Positions 7,900 through 19,222 of a DNA stretch of 35,927 bases are shown here, in pieces. The stretch's first letter is position 1. Each line of letters begins with the position of its first letter. This stretch comes from Acidobacteriaceae bacterium (GTDB taxonomy: Bacteria > Acidobacteriota > Terriglobia > Terriglobales > Acidobacteriaceae), in the NCBI GenBank assembly GCA_025356095.1, contig JANXUR010000101.1, forward strand, positions 1-35,927. The letters run 5' to 3'. The notes beneath the pieces were generated by a model that was given only the letters and a program-made list of their open reading frames with translations, was not told the origin of the DNA and made no database searches. The translations under genes and the position numbers were made by a program.

Positions 7900-8916
7900 A
7901 TGATGAGCAGCCAGCCTGTAGTCGCTTCCCCGTTGTATCCCATGCCCGTGGCTAGCCCCGCCGGGCAAGAAGATTTGATCTCTGCCGCCGACTTGTCGCC
8001 TGAAGAAGCTGCTTCGCTGCTGGAGTTCGCCCAGCATCTGAAGGCGCATCCGGCGGAGTACCGCCACGCGCTGGCGGGCAAGCAGATGGCGATGTTTTTT
8101 GAAAAGCCATCGCTGCGCACGCGCCTGACGTTTGAAGCTGGCATGGCCAGCATGGGGGGCATGGCGTTTTTTGTGGATCAGACGCAATCACGGCTCGGCG
8201 TGCGCGAGAGTTTGAAGGATGTCGCCAAGAATTTGGAGCGCTGGGTGGATGTGCTGGTGCTGCGGACCTTTGACCACGCGACCGTAACGGGCATCGCCGA
8301 ACACGCCAGCATTCCGGTGATCAATGCGCTGACTGATTTGGAGCATCCCTGCCAGGCGCTGGCTGACTTTATGACCTTGAAAGAGCACTTCGGCAGCCTG
8401 AAGGGGTTGACGCTGGCCTATGTGGGCGATGGCAATAACATGGCGCATTCGCTGATGCTGGCGGGCGCGGCGCTGGGTGTCAACCTGAAAGTGGCTACGC
8501 CGGCACAGTACGCGCCGCAGCATTTTGTGGTGGCGCAGGCGCAGTTAATCGGCGAGGAGACCGGTGCGGCGATTGAGGTTATGACCGACCCGGTGGCCGC
8601 TATGGTGGGCGCCGATGCGGTTTATACTGACGCGTGGGCGAGCATGGGGCAGGAGCAAGAGAGTGCCGCCCGGGCTAAGGTGTTCCAGCCTTATCAAGTG
8701 AATGTGCAACTGATGGCCTGTGCTGCGCCCCATGCGGTGTTTATGCACTGTTTGCCCGCGCATCGCGGAGAAGAAGTAACCGATGAAGTGATTGATTCGG
8801 CACAGTCGGTGGTATTCGATCAGGCGGAAAACCGCCTGCATATTCAGAAAGCCATTCTCGCGCAGTTGCTTTGTGGCGCGACGACCAAGATTCCGGTAAG
8901 GAGTGCCCGTGCCTAA
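7900..8916 (+). CDS. argF: Ornithine carbamoyltransferase
   Basis: ArgF makes citrulline from ornithine and carbamoyl phosphate in the cytoplasm. The carbamoyl-phosphate loop FEKPSLRTR lies at residues 67-75, LRTF at 121-124 and HPCQALADF at 149-157. Ornithine-specific features are the DAWASMGQE loop (244-252), whose SMG is the ornithine signature, and HCLPAHRGEEV (283-293), which carries the catalytic cysteine. At 338 aa it has a slightly extended N-terminus (about 20 residues). ATG 7900 follows an AGAGG; ATG 7903 directly after is an alternative. Its 3' end overlaps argG by 8 bp. Confidence 0.95.
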   Translation: MMSSQPVVASPLYPMPVASPAGQEDLISAADLSPEEAASLLEFAQHLKAHPAEYRHALAGKQMAMFFEKPSLRTRLTFEAGMASMGGMAFFVDQTQSRLGVRESLKDVAKNLERWVDVLVLRTFDHATVTGIAEHASIPVINALTDLEHPCQALADFMTLKEHFGSLKGLTLAYVGDGNNMAHSLMLAGAALGVNLKVATPAQYAPQHFVVAQAQLIGEETGAAIEVMTDPVAAMVGADAVYTDAWASMGQEQESAARAKVFQPYQVNVQLMACAAPHAVFMHCLPAHRGEEVTDEVIDSAQSVVFDQAENRLHIQKAILAQLLCGATTKIPVRSARA

Positions 8917-10180
8917 TTCTGCGACGCAAGACTCAGCCCGCACCAAAAAGAAAATTGTCCTCGCCTATTCCGGCGGGCTGGATACTTCCATCATCATTCC
9001 CTGGCTGAAGGAGAACTACGACTGCGAAGTCATTGCGATGGTTGGCGACGTGGGTCAAGGGGACGACATTGACGCGGTGGTCGCCAAGGCCTATGCGACA
9101 GGTGCCTCCAAGGTCGTGGTGGAAGATATGCGGGAGGAGTTCCTTACCGGCTATGTTTTTCCTGCGCTCAAAGCAGGTGCGGTGTATGAACATAAGTATC
9201 TGCTGGGCACCTCGCTGGCACGGCCTGTGATTGCCAAGCATCAGGTGGAGGTTGCACTGCGCGAAAGCGCGGAGGCAGTGGCGCACGGCTGCACCGGCAA
9301 AGGCAACGACCAGGTGCGGTTTGAGTTGACCTATCAGGCACTGGCTCCGGAACTGCAAGTGATTGCGCCGTGGCGGGATTGGACGCTGAAGTCCCGCGAG
9401 GATTGTCTCGACTACGCGGAGGCGCATGGCATTGCGGTGGCTGCAAGCCGCGAGAAAATTCACAGTCGCGACAAGAACCTTTGGCACCTGAGCCATGAAG
9501 GTGGAGAGCTGGAGGATGCCAATCACGCGCCCTTTGACAGCACATGGCAGATGTCGCGCTCGCCGCAGGATGCGCCCGACCGTGAAGAGACGGTGGAAAT
9601 TGGATTTGAAGCAGGAGTGCCGATTTCGGTAGGCGGCATGAAGCTGAACCCGGTGTCACTCGTGGAATTGCTCAATGAAATCGGTGGGCGCAATGCCATT
9701 GGTCGCATTGATCTGGTGGAAAACCGCTTTGTTGGTATTAAGTCGCGAGGATGCTATGAGACGCCGGGCGGCACCCTGCTGGTGGCGGCGCATCGCGAGC
9801 TGGAGGCGCTGACGCTCGACCGCGAAGTAGCGCACTTCAAGCAAAGCATCGCGCTGAAATATGCCGAGATGGTCTACTACGGCTTCTGGTTTACGCCCTT
9901 GCGCGAAGCCCTGGATGCTTTCGTCGCCAGCACGCAGCAGAAGGTGACGGGCAGCGTAAAGCTTGGTCTTTACAAGGGGAATGTGACGGTGCTGGGCCGG
10001 ACGTCGCCGTACTCGCTGTATCGCACCGATCTTTCTTCGTTCACCATGGATAGCAGCTATGACCAGAAGGACGCAGCGGGCTTCATCCGCATTTTGGGCT
10101 TGCCGTTGCGGTCGCAAGCACTGGCCACGCGGCTAGAAGATGCGAAGGAGAAAGAAGCAGGGCAGGGAGTCGCCTCTTGA
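8909..10180 (+). CDS. argG: Argininosuccinate synthase
   Basis: ArgG joins citrulline and aspartate with ATP cleavage to AMP. The N-type ATP pyrophosphatase P-loop AYSGGLDTS lies at residues 19-27, and the citrulline/aspartate-binding HGCTGKGNDQVRFEL motif lies near 129-143. The length of 423 aa is usual. Two GTG codons compete: GTG 8903 is part of the AAGGAG Shine-Dalgarno (8898-8903), whereas GTG 8909 lies 5 nt behind it, so 8909 was chosen. The gene overlaps the argF stop by 8 bp and the argH start by 4 bp, showing a tightly coupled argFGH unit. Confidence 0.95.
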   Translation: MPNSATQDSARTKKKIVLAYSGGLDTSIIIPWLKENYDCEVIAMVGDVGQGDDIDAVVAKAYATGASKVVVEDMREEFLTGYVFPALKAGAVYEHKYLLGTSLARPVIAKHQVEVALRESAEAVAHGCTGKGNDQVRFELTYQALAPELQVIAPWRDWTLKSREDCLDYAEAHGIAVAASREKIHSRDKNLWHLSHEGGELEDANHAPFDSTWQMSRSPQDAPDREETVEIGFEAGVPISVGGMKLNPVSLVELLNEIGGRNAIGRIDLVENRFVGIKSRGCYETPGGTLLVAAHRELEALTLDREVAHFKQSIALKYAEMVYYGFWFTPLREALDAFVASTQQKVTGSVKLGLYKGNVTVLGRTSPYSLYRTDLSSFTMDSSYDQKDAAGFIRILGLPLRSQALATRLEDAKEKEAGQGVAS

Positions 10181-11574
10181 AGATGTGGGCGGGGCGTTTC
10201 CGCGAACCGCTCGATGCAGAGTTCGCACGCTGGCAGCGGTCGTTTCCTTTTGACCGCCGCCTGCTGCCGCAAGAAGTCGCTGCCAGTGCTGCGTATGCGG
10301 AAGCGATTTTTGCCGCGGGCGTATTGACTGCCGCTGAAGTCGCGCAGATTGTGGATGCGCTGGCCGCCATCCTCACCCAATCGGTCGCATCGCCCCAGTT
10401 TCTTGAGGATGACGACGCCGAAGACGTCCACCACTTTGTCGAAAAAAACTTGGTCGCGCTCATCGGCGACGTTGGCTACAAGCTCCACACCGGGCGCAGT
10501 CGCAACGAACAAATTGCCACGGATCTTCGCCTGTTCGTGCGTGAGAGCATTGACCAACTGATCGCGCAGATCGCTGAGCTTGGCAGCGTGTTGCTGGCGC
10601 GAGCCGAGTCCGCCGGGCTAGCGGCTATGCCTGCTTATACCCATCTGCAACGCGCCGAGCCGGTGCTGGTGGCGCATTGGCTGCTGGCATACTTTGAAAT
10701 GTTTCTGCGCGACGCCGAGCGCCTTGCCGACTGCCGCAAGCGGGTGAACTTGTGTCCGCTGGGCAGCGGCGCGATTGCTGGTTCTACGATTCAGCTTGAC
10801 CGCGCCGCGCTGGCGCAGGCTCTTGCCTTCGACGGACCCACCGCCAACAGCATGGACGCGACCGCCGACCGCGACTTTGCGCTGGAGTTTGTGAATGCCC
10901 TTTCGTTGCTGGCGCTGCACGTAAGCCGCTGGGCGGAGGAGATGATTCTTTTCTCCACGCAGGAGTTCGCTTTGGTTGACCCGCCGGAGGAGTATTCCAC
11001 TGGCAGTAGCGCGATGCCGCAGAAGAAGAATCCAGACTTACTGGAACTGGCGCGGGCGAAGTCGGCGCGGGTGCTGGGCTGCGCTACCGCTTTGCAAGTT
11101 GCTACCAAGGGTCTGCCACTCGCTTACAACAAAGATTTGCAAGATACGCAGCAGCCATTGTTTGAAGCTGCGGATACTCTGCTCACGCTGCTTCCGCTGG
11201 TGGCACAATGGATTGCCAAGGTTCAGTTTCTGCATGAGCGTATGCAATTCGCCGCGCAAGATGGCTTTTTGAACGCATTTGCGGCGGCGACATATCTTTC
11301 GTCGCGAGGTGTGCCATTTCGCTTGGCACATGAGTGTATTGGCCGCGCTGTTCAACTGGCGCTCGAAAAAGGCTGCCTGCTCGACGGGTTGTCGCTTGCC
11401 GAGTTGCAAAGCATTCATCCAGCGTTCGAGGCCGGGGAGTCGGGCTTTTTCGCTGCGCTCAAGCTGGAGCCGGTGCTGCAATACCACGACAATTCCGGAG
11501 GGACGGCGCCAGCGCAGGTGAAGCAGGCGCTAGCCAAAGCGCGACAGCGACTCGGGGCAGTGCAGGCGGGATAA
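10177..11574 (+). CDS. argH: Argininosuccinate lyase
   Basis: ArgH releases fumarate and arginine from argininosuccinate, the last step of the pathway. It begins MKMWAGRF, the usual family start, and contains HTGRSRNEQIATD (about residues 105-117), TPAY-like helix region 149-160 with YTHLQRAEPV, and the superfamily signature GSSAMPQKKNPD at 276-287 with the mobile catalytic-loop serine. The length of 465 aa is normal. TTG 10177 was chosen: it overlaps the argG stop (TTGA) and has AGGGAG 7 nt upstream. ATG 10183, two codons further on, would be 13 nt from that site. Confidence 0.95.
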   Translation: MKMWAGRFREPLDAEFARWQRSFPFDRRLLPQEVAASAAYAEAIFAAGVLTAAEVAQIVDALAAILTQSVASPQFLEDDDAEDVHHFVEKNLVALIGDVGYKLHTGRSRNEQIATDLRLFVRESIDQLIAQIAELGSVLLARAESAGLAAMPAYTHLQRAEPVLVAHWLLAYFEMFLRDAERLADCRKRVNLCPLGSGAIAGSTIQLDRAALAQALAFDGPTANSMDATADRDFALEFVNALSLLALHVSRWAEEMILFSTQEFALVDPPEEYSTGSSAMPQKKNPDLLELARAKSARVLGCATALQVATKGLPLAYNKDLQDTQQPLFEAADTLLTLLPLVAQWIAKVQFLHERMQFAAQDGFLNAFAAATYLSSRGVPFRLAHECIGRAVQLALEKGCLLDGLSLAELQSIHPAFEAGESGFFAALKLEPVLQYHDNSGGTAPAQVKQALAKARQRLGAVQAG

Positions 11575-11982
11575 CGCGGCGTCGGCCACTGGGGCGCTTG
11601 GGGTGTTGAAGCGATGAAGCATTGAAAGCGACGAAGCGATGAAAGCCTGTTTTGCCGCCTCAGCTTCGGGGAAAACGGCGGAGATTTGCCGAGGAAGAAC
11701 GATTTTTCGAAATGTGTGGTTCCAAAATACCCTACTATAGTAATATAGTGCGTATAGATTAAAATTGACGAACGTAACAGTGTTTCCATCGCATCAATCT
11801 TGCCGCATCCCTGTCCCAAAGCCTGTTCAAGCCCGCTGAAGCCTCGAACCTAGCCCACTGAGGTTCGGCCCCAGCGCCCGATGAGCGTCACCGACTGCCA
11901 GACCTCACGTCAGTCACCCACCTCAGTCACCCACCCGAGTCACGCACCGCAGCCCTGCCGCCTCGGGGCTACAGTGCTGTAT
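11575..11982. other. 408-bp gap between convergent argH and amidase genes
   Basis: No gene is supported here. The gap holds short repetitive pieces (GAAGCGATGAA-like words at 11605-11645; two copies of CAGTCACCCACC at 11911 and 11924), an AT-rich patch with ACTATA-GTAA-TATAGT (11734-11749) and no clear terminator hairpin. An open minus-strand frame extends from argH into it but has no coding character. Confidence 0.6.
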
Positions 11983-13377
11983 TTACAGCCGTGGCCTGCG
12001 CTTGTGCCACGCCGTAGCCTGTTCGTAGGCGTCCGCAACTGCCAGCACCATATCTTCATTGCCGTGGCGGGCGGCGATTTGCAAGCCAAGCGGCAACTCG
12101 GCTTTGCTGAAGCCGCAAGGTACCGAGATGGCTGGCAGCCCGAGCACGTTAAACGGCCGGGTATTGCGCAGCATCGCAACCTCGAGCGGACGTAACTGAT
12201 CGGGATTGGCTTCCACCTGGGCAAAAGTTGGCGCGGAGATCGGGCTGGTTGGCGTCAACATGGCATCTATGTCGGCGAAGCAGGCGTCCGTGGCTGCCGC
12301 AGCAATTTCCATCACTTGACGGGCACGAATATATTCTCCAGCGGTAAGGGCGGCCCCGCTGCGGATGCGCCGCAACGTTTCCGGTTGGTAGTCGCCGGTG
12401 CGGCCTTCTGGCGCGGCATCACTCGCCCATGTTTCATGGTAGGCGTAGCTCTCGGCGGCTTGCACGGTGCGGTCGGTGTTCACCGGCATCTCCACTTCAA
12501 CAATCTCGGCGTCCATGCTGCGGAAGACTTCCAGAGCGTGCTGAAAGGCCTCGCCGACGGCGGGCTCGAGACTCTCCAAAAAGTGAGCTTTCACCATCCC
12601 CAAGCGCAATCCGTGGGCGCGATCCTGCTGGCGCGCCTCATACAAACCGGATTCATAGCTGCCCTGGCTTGAGTCGGCAAGCACGTCCATCAGCAGCGCT
12701 GCATCTTCCACGGTTTGGGTGATGGGCCCAACGTGATCGAGCGACCACGAGAGGGGAATCACGCCTTGGGTGCTGACCAGTCCGTAGGTGGGCTTAAAGC
12801 CGACCACGCCACAGCAGGCAGCAGGCAGGCGGATGGAGCCAGCCGTGTCACTGCCAATGGCGGCGAGGCACATGCCAGCGGCGACGGCAACAGCGGCCCC
12901 GCCAGACGAACCTCCGGTCAGGTACAAGGGGTTCCACGGGTTGCGAGTGGGTCCATAGGCACTGACCACGTTGCTGCCGCCGTAGGCAAACTCGTGCAAA
13001 TTGAGCTTGCCCAAAATCACGGCGCCGGCGCGGCGAAGCAAGCGCACTACTGCTGCATCTTCAGCGGGAATACGGTCGCGAAACAGATGCGATGCAGCCG
13101 TGGTCAACAGCCCTGCGGTGTCAATGTTATCCTTCAGGCCGATTGGGATGCCATCGAGCGGGCTAAGCCGGGCGTCGAGCATCATGCGGTTTTCGGCGGC
13201 ACGAGCCTCTTCCATCGCGGAATCAGCGGCCACGGTGATCCATGCATTCAGCGCGGGATTCTGTTCGGAAAGCTCAGCAATGCGTTCTAGGCACATTTGC
13301 GTGAGTTCCACAGGGGAGAGCTGACCTGCAGAAATCAGGGCATTAGCTTCGGCAACGGTCAGAAATGTGATGTCCAT
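11983..13377 (-). CDS. Amidase-signature enzyme, GatA-like, 464 aa
   Basis: This is an amidase-signature serine hydrolase. The Ser-cisSer-Lys triad is visible: K82 in GIPIGLKDNID, the cis-serine near S158 in GGSSGGAAVAVA, and the nucleophile S181 in SDTAGSIRLPAACCGVVGFKPTYG. It resembles glutamyl-tRNA amidotransferase subunit A, but no gatB or gatC lies nearby, so it may instead be a stand-alone amidase (for example allophanate- or indoleacetamide-type). The substrate is open. One deviation: the usual DTGGS before the nucleophile reads DTAGS. ATG 13377 has only a weak Shine-Dalgarno. The gene is divergent from the aldehyde dehydrogenase. Confidence 0.85.
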   Translation of the reverse strand: MDITFLTVAEANALISAGQLSPVELTQMCLERIAELSEQNPALNAWITVAADSAMEEARAAENRMMLDARLSPLDGIPIGLKDNIDTAGLLTTAASHLFRDRIPAEDAAVVRLLRRAGAVILGKLNLHEFAYGGSNVVSAYGPTRNPWNPLYLTGGSSGGAAVAVAAGMCLAAIGSDTAGSIRLPAACCGVVGFKPTYGLVSTQGVIPLSWSLDHVGPITQTVEDAALLMDVLADSSQGSYESGLYEARQQDRAHGLRLGMVKAHFLESLEPAVGEAFQHALEVFRSMDAEIVEVEMPVNTDRTVQAAESYAYHETWASDAAPEGRTGDYQPETLRRIRSGAALTAGEYIRARQVMEIAAAATDACFADIDAMLTPTSPISAPTFAQVEANPDQLRPLEVAMLRNTRPFNVLGLPAISVPCGFSKAELPLGLQIAARHGNEDMVLAVADAYEQATAWHKRRPRL

Positions 13378-13490
13378 GAGGAATCCAAGCTACCGCTGGA
13401 GTGACAGTTTCAGCGTGTGCGCCCATAGTAACTGGCTGGCCGCGCTTGAGGCGAATATAATTCCCTAATCCGGTCTCAAGCCACTGAACG

Positions 13491-13544
13491 TTGTAAACGT
13501 TGTAAACGCTGTAAACCTTGTAAACGCTGTAAACCTTGTAAACG
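13491..13544. repeat. 9-bp tandem repeat, six units (TTGTAAACG type)
   Basis: Six consecutive 9-mers: TTGTAAACG, TTGTAAACG, CTGTAAACC, TTGTAAACG, CTGTAAACC, TTGTAAACG. The alternation of two variants gives an 18-bp higher-order period. It lies in the divergent gap between the amidase and aldehyde dehydrogenase genes and ends 24 bp before the latter's Shine-Dalgarno. Copy number could vary between strains. Confidence 0.95.
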
Positions 13545-13582
13545 TTCCACCGAAGCACCTGCATGCCAAAGGACGAGTTGTG

Positions 13583-15052
13583 ATGACATCCTCACCTGCC
13601 AACCCGCAGCCCCGCCCGTTCTTGCTGGATGGTGCGTGGGTTAGAGAGGGCAGCGTGCTGGACGTGCCCGACCTGTTCACTGGGCAGGTGTTCGCGCAGG
13701 TGCATCAAGGGACCAGCGCCCATGCGGACGCGGCGATTGCGGCAGCAGTACGCGGGTTTGAGCGGACACGCAAGCTGGGCGGCTACGAGCGCCAGCGAGT
13801 GTTGCGTCAAGTTTCAGAGCAGATTGCACGGCGCAAAGAGGACTTTGCCACCACCATTGCCCACGAAGCGGGCAAGCCGTTGAAAGCGGCGCGGGTGGAA
13901 GTGGATCGCGCGGCGTTTACCTTTCAGGTGGCGGCAGAAGAAGCTCCCCGTCTCGGCGGCGAATATCTGCCGCTGGATTGGCAAGCGTCTACTGCAGGGC
14001 GCTGGGGCATTGTGAAGCGGTTCGCCATTGGGCCGATTAGTGGTATTACACCGTTCAATTTTCCGCTGAATCTGGTGGCGCATAAGCTGGCACCGGCGAT
14101 GGCTGCAGGGTGTTCATTTGTGCTGAAGCCCGCGCCGCAAACGCCTGTGACCGCGTTGATGCTGGCGGAAATCATTCAGGAAGCTGGCTGGCCCGCCGGG
14201 GGAATGAATGTGCTGCCGCTCTCCAATGAAGATGCGGGTTTGTTGGTGCGCGACGAGCGCATCAAGATGATCAGCTTTACCGGCAGCGCCAAGGTGGGTT
14301 GGCAGATCAAAGCCCAATGCGGTAAGAAGAAGATCGCGCTGGAGTTAGGCGGCAATGCGGGCGTTATCGTCCACGGCGATGCGGATTTGGCTTTTGCCGC
14401 CGAACGCTGCGTGGCAGGCGGCTTTGGCTATGCCGGACAAACCTGCATTTCGGTGCAGCGGATTTGGGTGGAGCGTGCGGTATATGCCCGGTTTGTGGAA
14501 CTGCTGCTTGCGGGCGTCGCTAAGCTCAAGTGTGGCAACCCGCTGGATGACACCGTGGACGTGGGGCCGTTGATTCGGGAGTCGGATGCCCTTCGGGTTG
14601 AGGAGTGGATTGCCGAAGGGGTGGCAGGCGGGGCGAAGCTGCTGTGTGGCGGCAAACGGAGTGCGGCGCATCGCTCCATAGTCGAGCCCACCGTGCTCAC
14701 CGGCACCACATCAAGCATGAAGGTGAACTGCGAAGAGGTTTTTGGGCCGTTGGTGACGGTGGAGCCGTACGACGACTTTGATGCGGCGCTGCTTGCGGTG
14801 AACGATTCGCCCTACGGCCTGCAGGCTGGGCTGTTCACAGCTGATGCGACCCGCATTTTCAGGGCATTTGATGTGCTAGAGGTCGGCGGACTCATGGTGG
14901 GCGAGGTGCCAACCTTCCGCATGGATCACATGCCCTATGGCGGGGTGAAGGAGTCTGGCCTGGGGCGCGAAGGTCTGCGTTACGCAATGGAAGAGATGAC
15001 CGAGCCACGCTTGCTGGCGATGAATCTGATGCACCTGATGAACCCGCGGTGA
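13583..15052 (+). CDS. NAD(P)-dependent aldehyde dehydrogenase
   Basis: This 489-aa protein has all residues of an active aldehyde dehydrogenase: N159 in ITPFNFPLN (oxyanion), K182 in LKPAPQTP (cofactor), the SFTGSAKVG motif at 231-239, E254 in LELGGNAG (general base) and the nucleophile C288 in YAGQTCIS. It oxidises an aldehyde to the acid. Closest by pattern are the succinate-semialdehyde, lactaldehyde and non-phosphorylating glyceraldehyde-3-phosphate enzymes, but the substrate cannot be read off. AAAGGA at 13568-13573 lies 9 nt before ATG 13583; an adjacent in-frame GTG 13580 is possible. It stands alone between a divergent amidase and the respiratory operon. Confidence 0.9.
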   Translation: MTSSPANPQPRPFLLDGAWVREGSVLDVPDLFTGQVFAQVHQGTSAHADAAIAAAVRGFERTRKLGGYERQRVLRQVSEQIARRKEDFATTIAHEAGKPLKAARVEVDRAAFTFQVAAEEAPRLGGEYLPLDWQASTAGRWGIVKRFAIGPISGITPFNFPLNLVAHKLAPAMAAGCSFVLKPAPQTPVTALMLAEIIQEAGWPAGGMNVLPLSNEDAGLLVRDERIKMISFTGSAKVGWQIKAQCGKKKIALELGGNAGVIVHGDADLAFAAERCVAGGFGYAGQTCISVQRIWVERAVYARFVELLLAGVAKLKCGNPLDDTVDVGPLIRESDALRVEEWIAEGVAGGAKLLCGGKRSAAHRSIVEPTVLTGTTSSMKVNCEEVFGPLVTVEPYDDFDAALLAVNDSPYGLQAGLFTADATRIFRAFDVLEVGGLMVGEVPTFRMDHMPYGGVKESGLGREGLRYAMEEMTEPRLLAMNLMHLMNPR

Positions 15053-15180
15053 GGGCGGGGAATTGGACTGTTTTGGGAATCTGTTTTTCATTGTGGGACA
15101 GAACCAGCTCAAGTTTTGCGGCTTTTTGCAGGTTTTTGCAGCGAAGTGGGTGCAAGAAGGATTTAATTGCGTTTTTAACC

Positions 15181-15208
15181 GAGCAAGGGGTTTTGCTCTT
15201 GCTATAAT
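15181..15208 (+). promoter_or_regulatory. Extended -10 promoter of the respiratory operon, with inverted repeat
   Basis: TGCTATAAT (15200-15208) is a perfect extended -10 (TGnTATAAT). No good -35 lies at 17 bp, as is common for extended -10 promoters. Directly upstream, GAGCAA (15181-15186) and TTGCTC (15193-15198) form an inverted repeat with a 6-nt spacer, a candidate operator where a -35-binding factor would sit. actA starts about 108 bp downstream. Confidence 0.65.
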
Positions 15209-15316
15209 CACCAGTTCGCAGGACATGCGTCACGGTTGTGGGTGATGGATGTGTGTAGAATTCCGCGAGAGCGGCTAAGGTATGAGTGTGATTCGCGGTA
15301 AGGTGACAGGTTAAGC

Positions 15317-16015
15317 ATGGCTCAAATTTTTCCTAGCAGCGCGAATAACTACGCGAAGGCGACCATTCTGGCGATCCCAGTGCTGGCGATTGGACTGTTT
15401 GCGGGCTATTACGTCTTCATGACGTCGCCCTACATCACCAATCAAAAGATCGCACGCAGCCAGCCGGTGCCGTTCAGCCACAAGCACCACGTGGGCGGAC
15501 TCGGCATTGATTGCCGCTATTGCCACACCTCGGTGGAGGTTTCATCCACTGCGGGCATTCCTCCCACCAAGACCTGCATGAATTGCCATTCGCAGATCTG
15601 GACTAACGCCGCTTTGCTGGAGCCGGTACGCTACAGCTACCGCAGCGGCACGTCACTGCAATGGGAAAAGGTGAATGACCTGCCGGATTTTGTGTATTTC
15701 AACCACAGCATCCACGTGAACAAAGGCGTCGGCTGCAACACCTGCCACGGCAAAGTGGAAGGCATGGCTCTGATGCTGCAGCAGAATAGTTTGCAGATGG
15801 AGTGGTGTCTGGAATGCCATCGCGCGCCGGAGAAGAACTTGCGGCCCCGCGAAGAGGTCTTCAACTCTGCCTACGAGCAGCCCACCGAAGCCAAGCCGGT
15901 GACGGTGGATGGTAAAGAGTACACCGACCAGATCGCCCTAGGCACAGCGCTGGTGCATAAGTACAAGCTGCGGTCGGTACGGGATATCACCAGTTGTTCG
16001 ACCTGCCACCGGTAG
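15317..16015 (+). CDS. actA: Alternative complex III pentaheme cytochrome c (ActA)
   Basis: ActA is the periplasm-facing multiheme cytochrome of alternative complex III, which passes electrons from quinol to a cytochrome c or the oxidase. Five c-type heme sites are visible: CRYCH (66-70), CMNCH (87-91), CNTCH (140-144), CLECH (164-168) and CSTCH (227-231). A single N-terminal membrane helix at 17-35 serves as an uncleaved anchor. Additional histidines (H55-H58, H130, H133) can act as second axial ligands. The 232-aa length fits the family. It is the first gene of the operon, 87 bp ahead of actB. Confidence 0.93.
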   Translation: MAQIFPSSANNYAKATILAIPVLAIGLFAGYYVFMTSPYITNQKIARSQPVPFSHKHHVGGLGIDCRYCHTSVEVSSTAGIPPTKTCMNCHSQIWTNAALLEPVRYSYRSGTSLQWEKVNDLPDFVYFNHSIHVNKGVGCNTCHGKVEGMALMLQQNSLQMEWCLECHRAPEKNLRPREEVFNSAYEQPTEAKPVTVDGKEYTDQIALGTALVHKYKLRSVRDITSCSTCHR

Positions 16016-16102
16016 CACGGCAGCAGTAGGAAAGCGCACCAAGGCAGCGCAGGTCACACCAATTTTGGACGATCGGCAGCAGCCAGAAACAGAAAACGAC
16101 GA

Positions 16103-19219
<3,117 letters not shown>

Positions 19220-19222
19220 GCA

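Noticed and set aside
11415-11819. Minus-strand frame reaching from argH into the 408-bp gap
   Set aside because: More than a third is antisense to argH and the remainder has low-complexity, non-protein-like composition and no Shine-Dalgarno.
11983-13377. Assignment as gatA
   Set aside because: The triad fits GatA, but no gatB or gatC is adjacent and the pre-nucleophile Gly is Ala, so only amidase-signature family is claimed.
13491-13544. Possible small CRISPR array
   Set aside because: Units are 9 bp, contiguous and without spacers, and no cas gene is in the window.
13343-13564. Minus-strand open frame with Val-Tyr-Lys-Val-Tyr-Ser repeats
   Set aside because: The repeat translates without stops by chance because its period is 9 bp; the frame extends into the amidase start and lacks a ribosome site.
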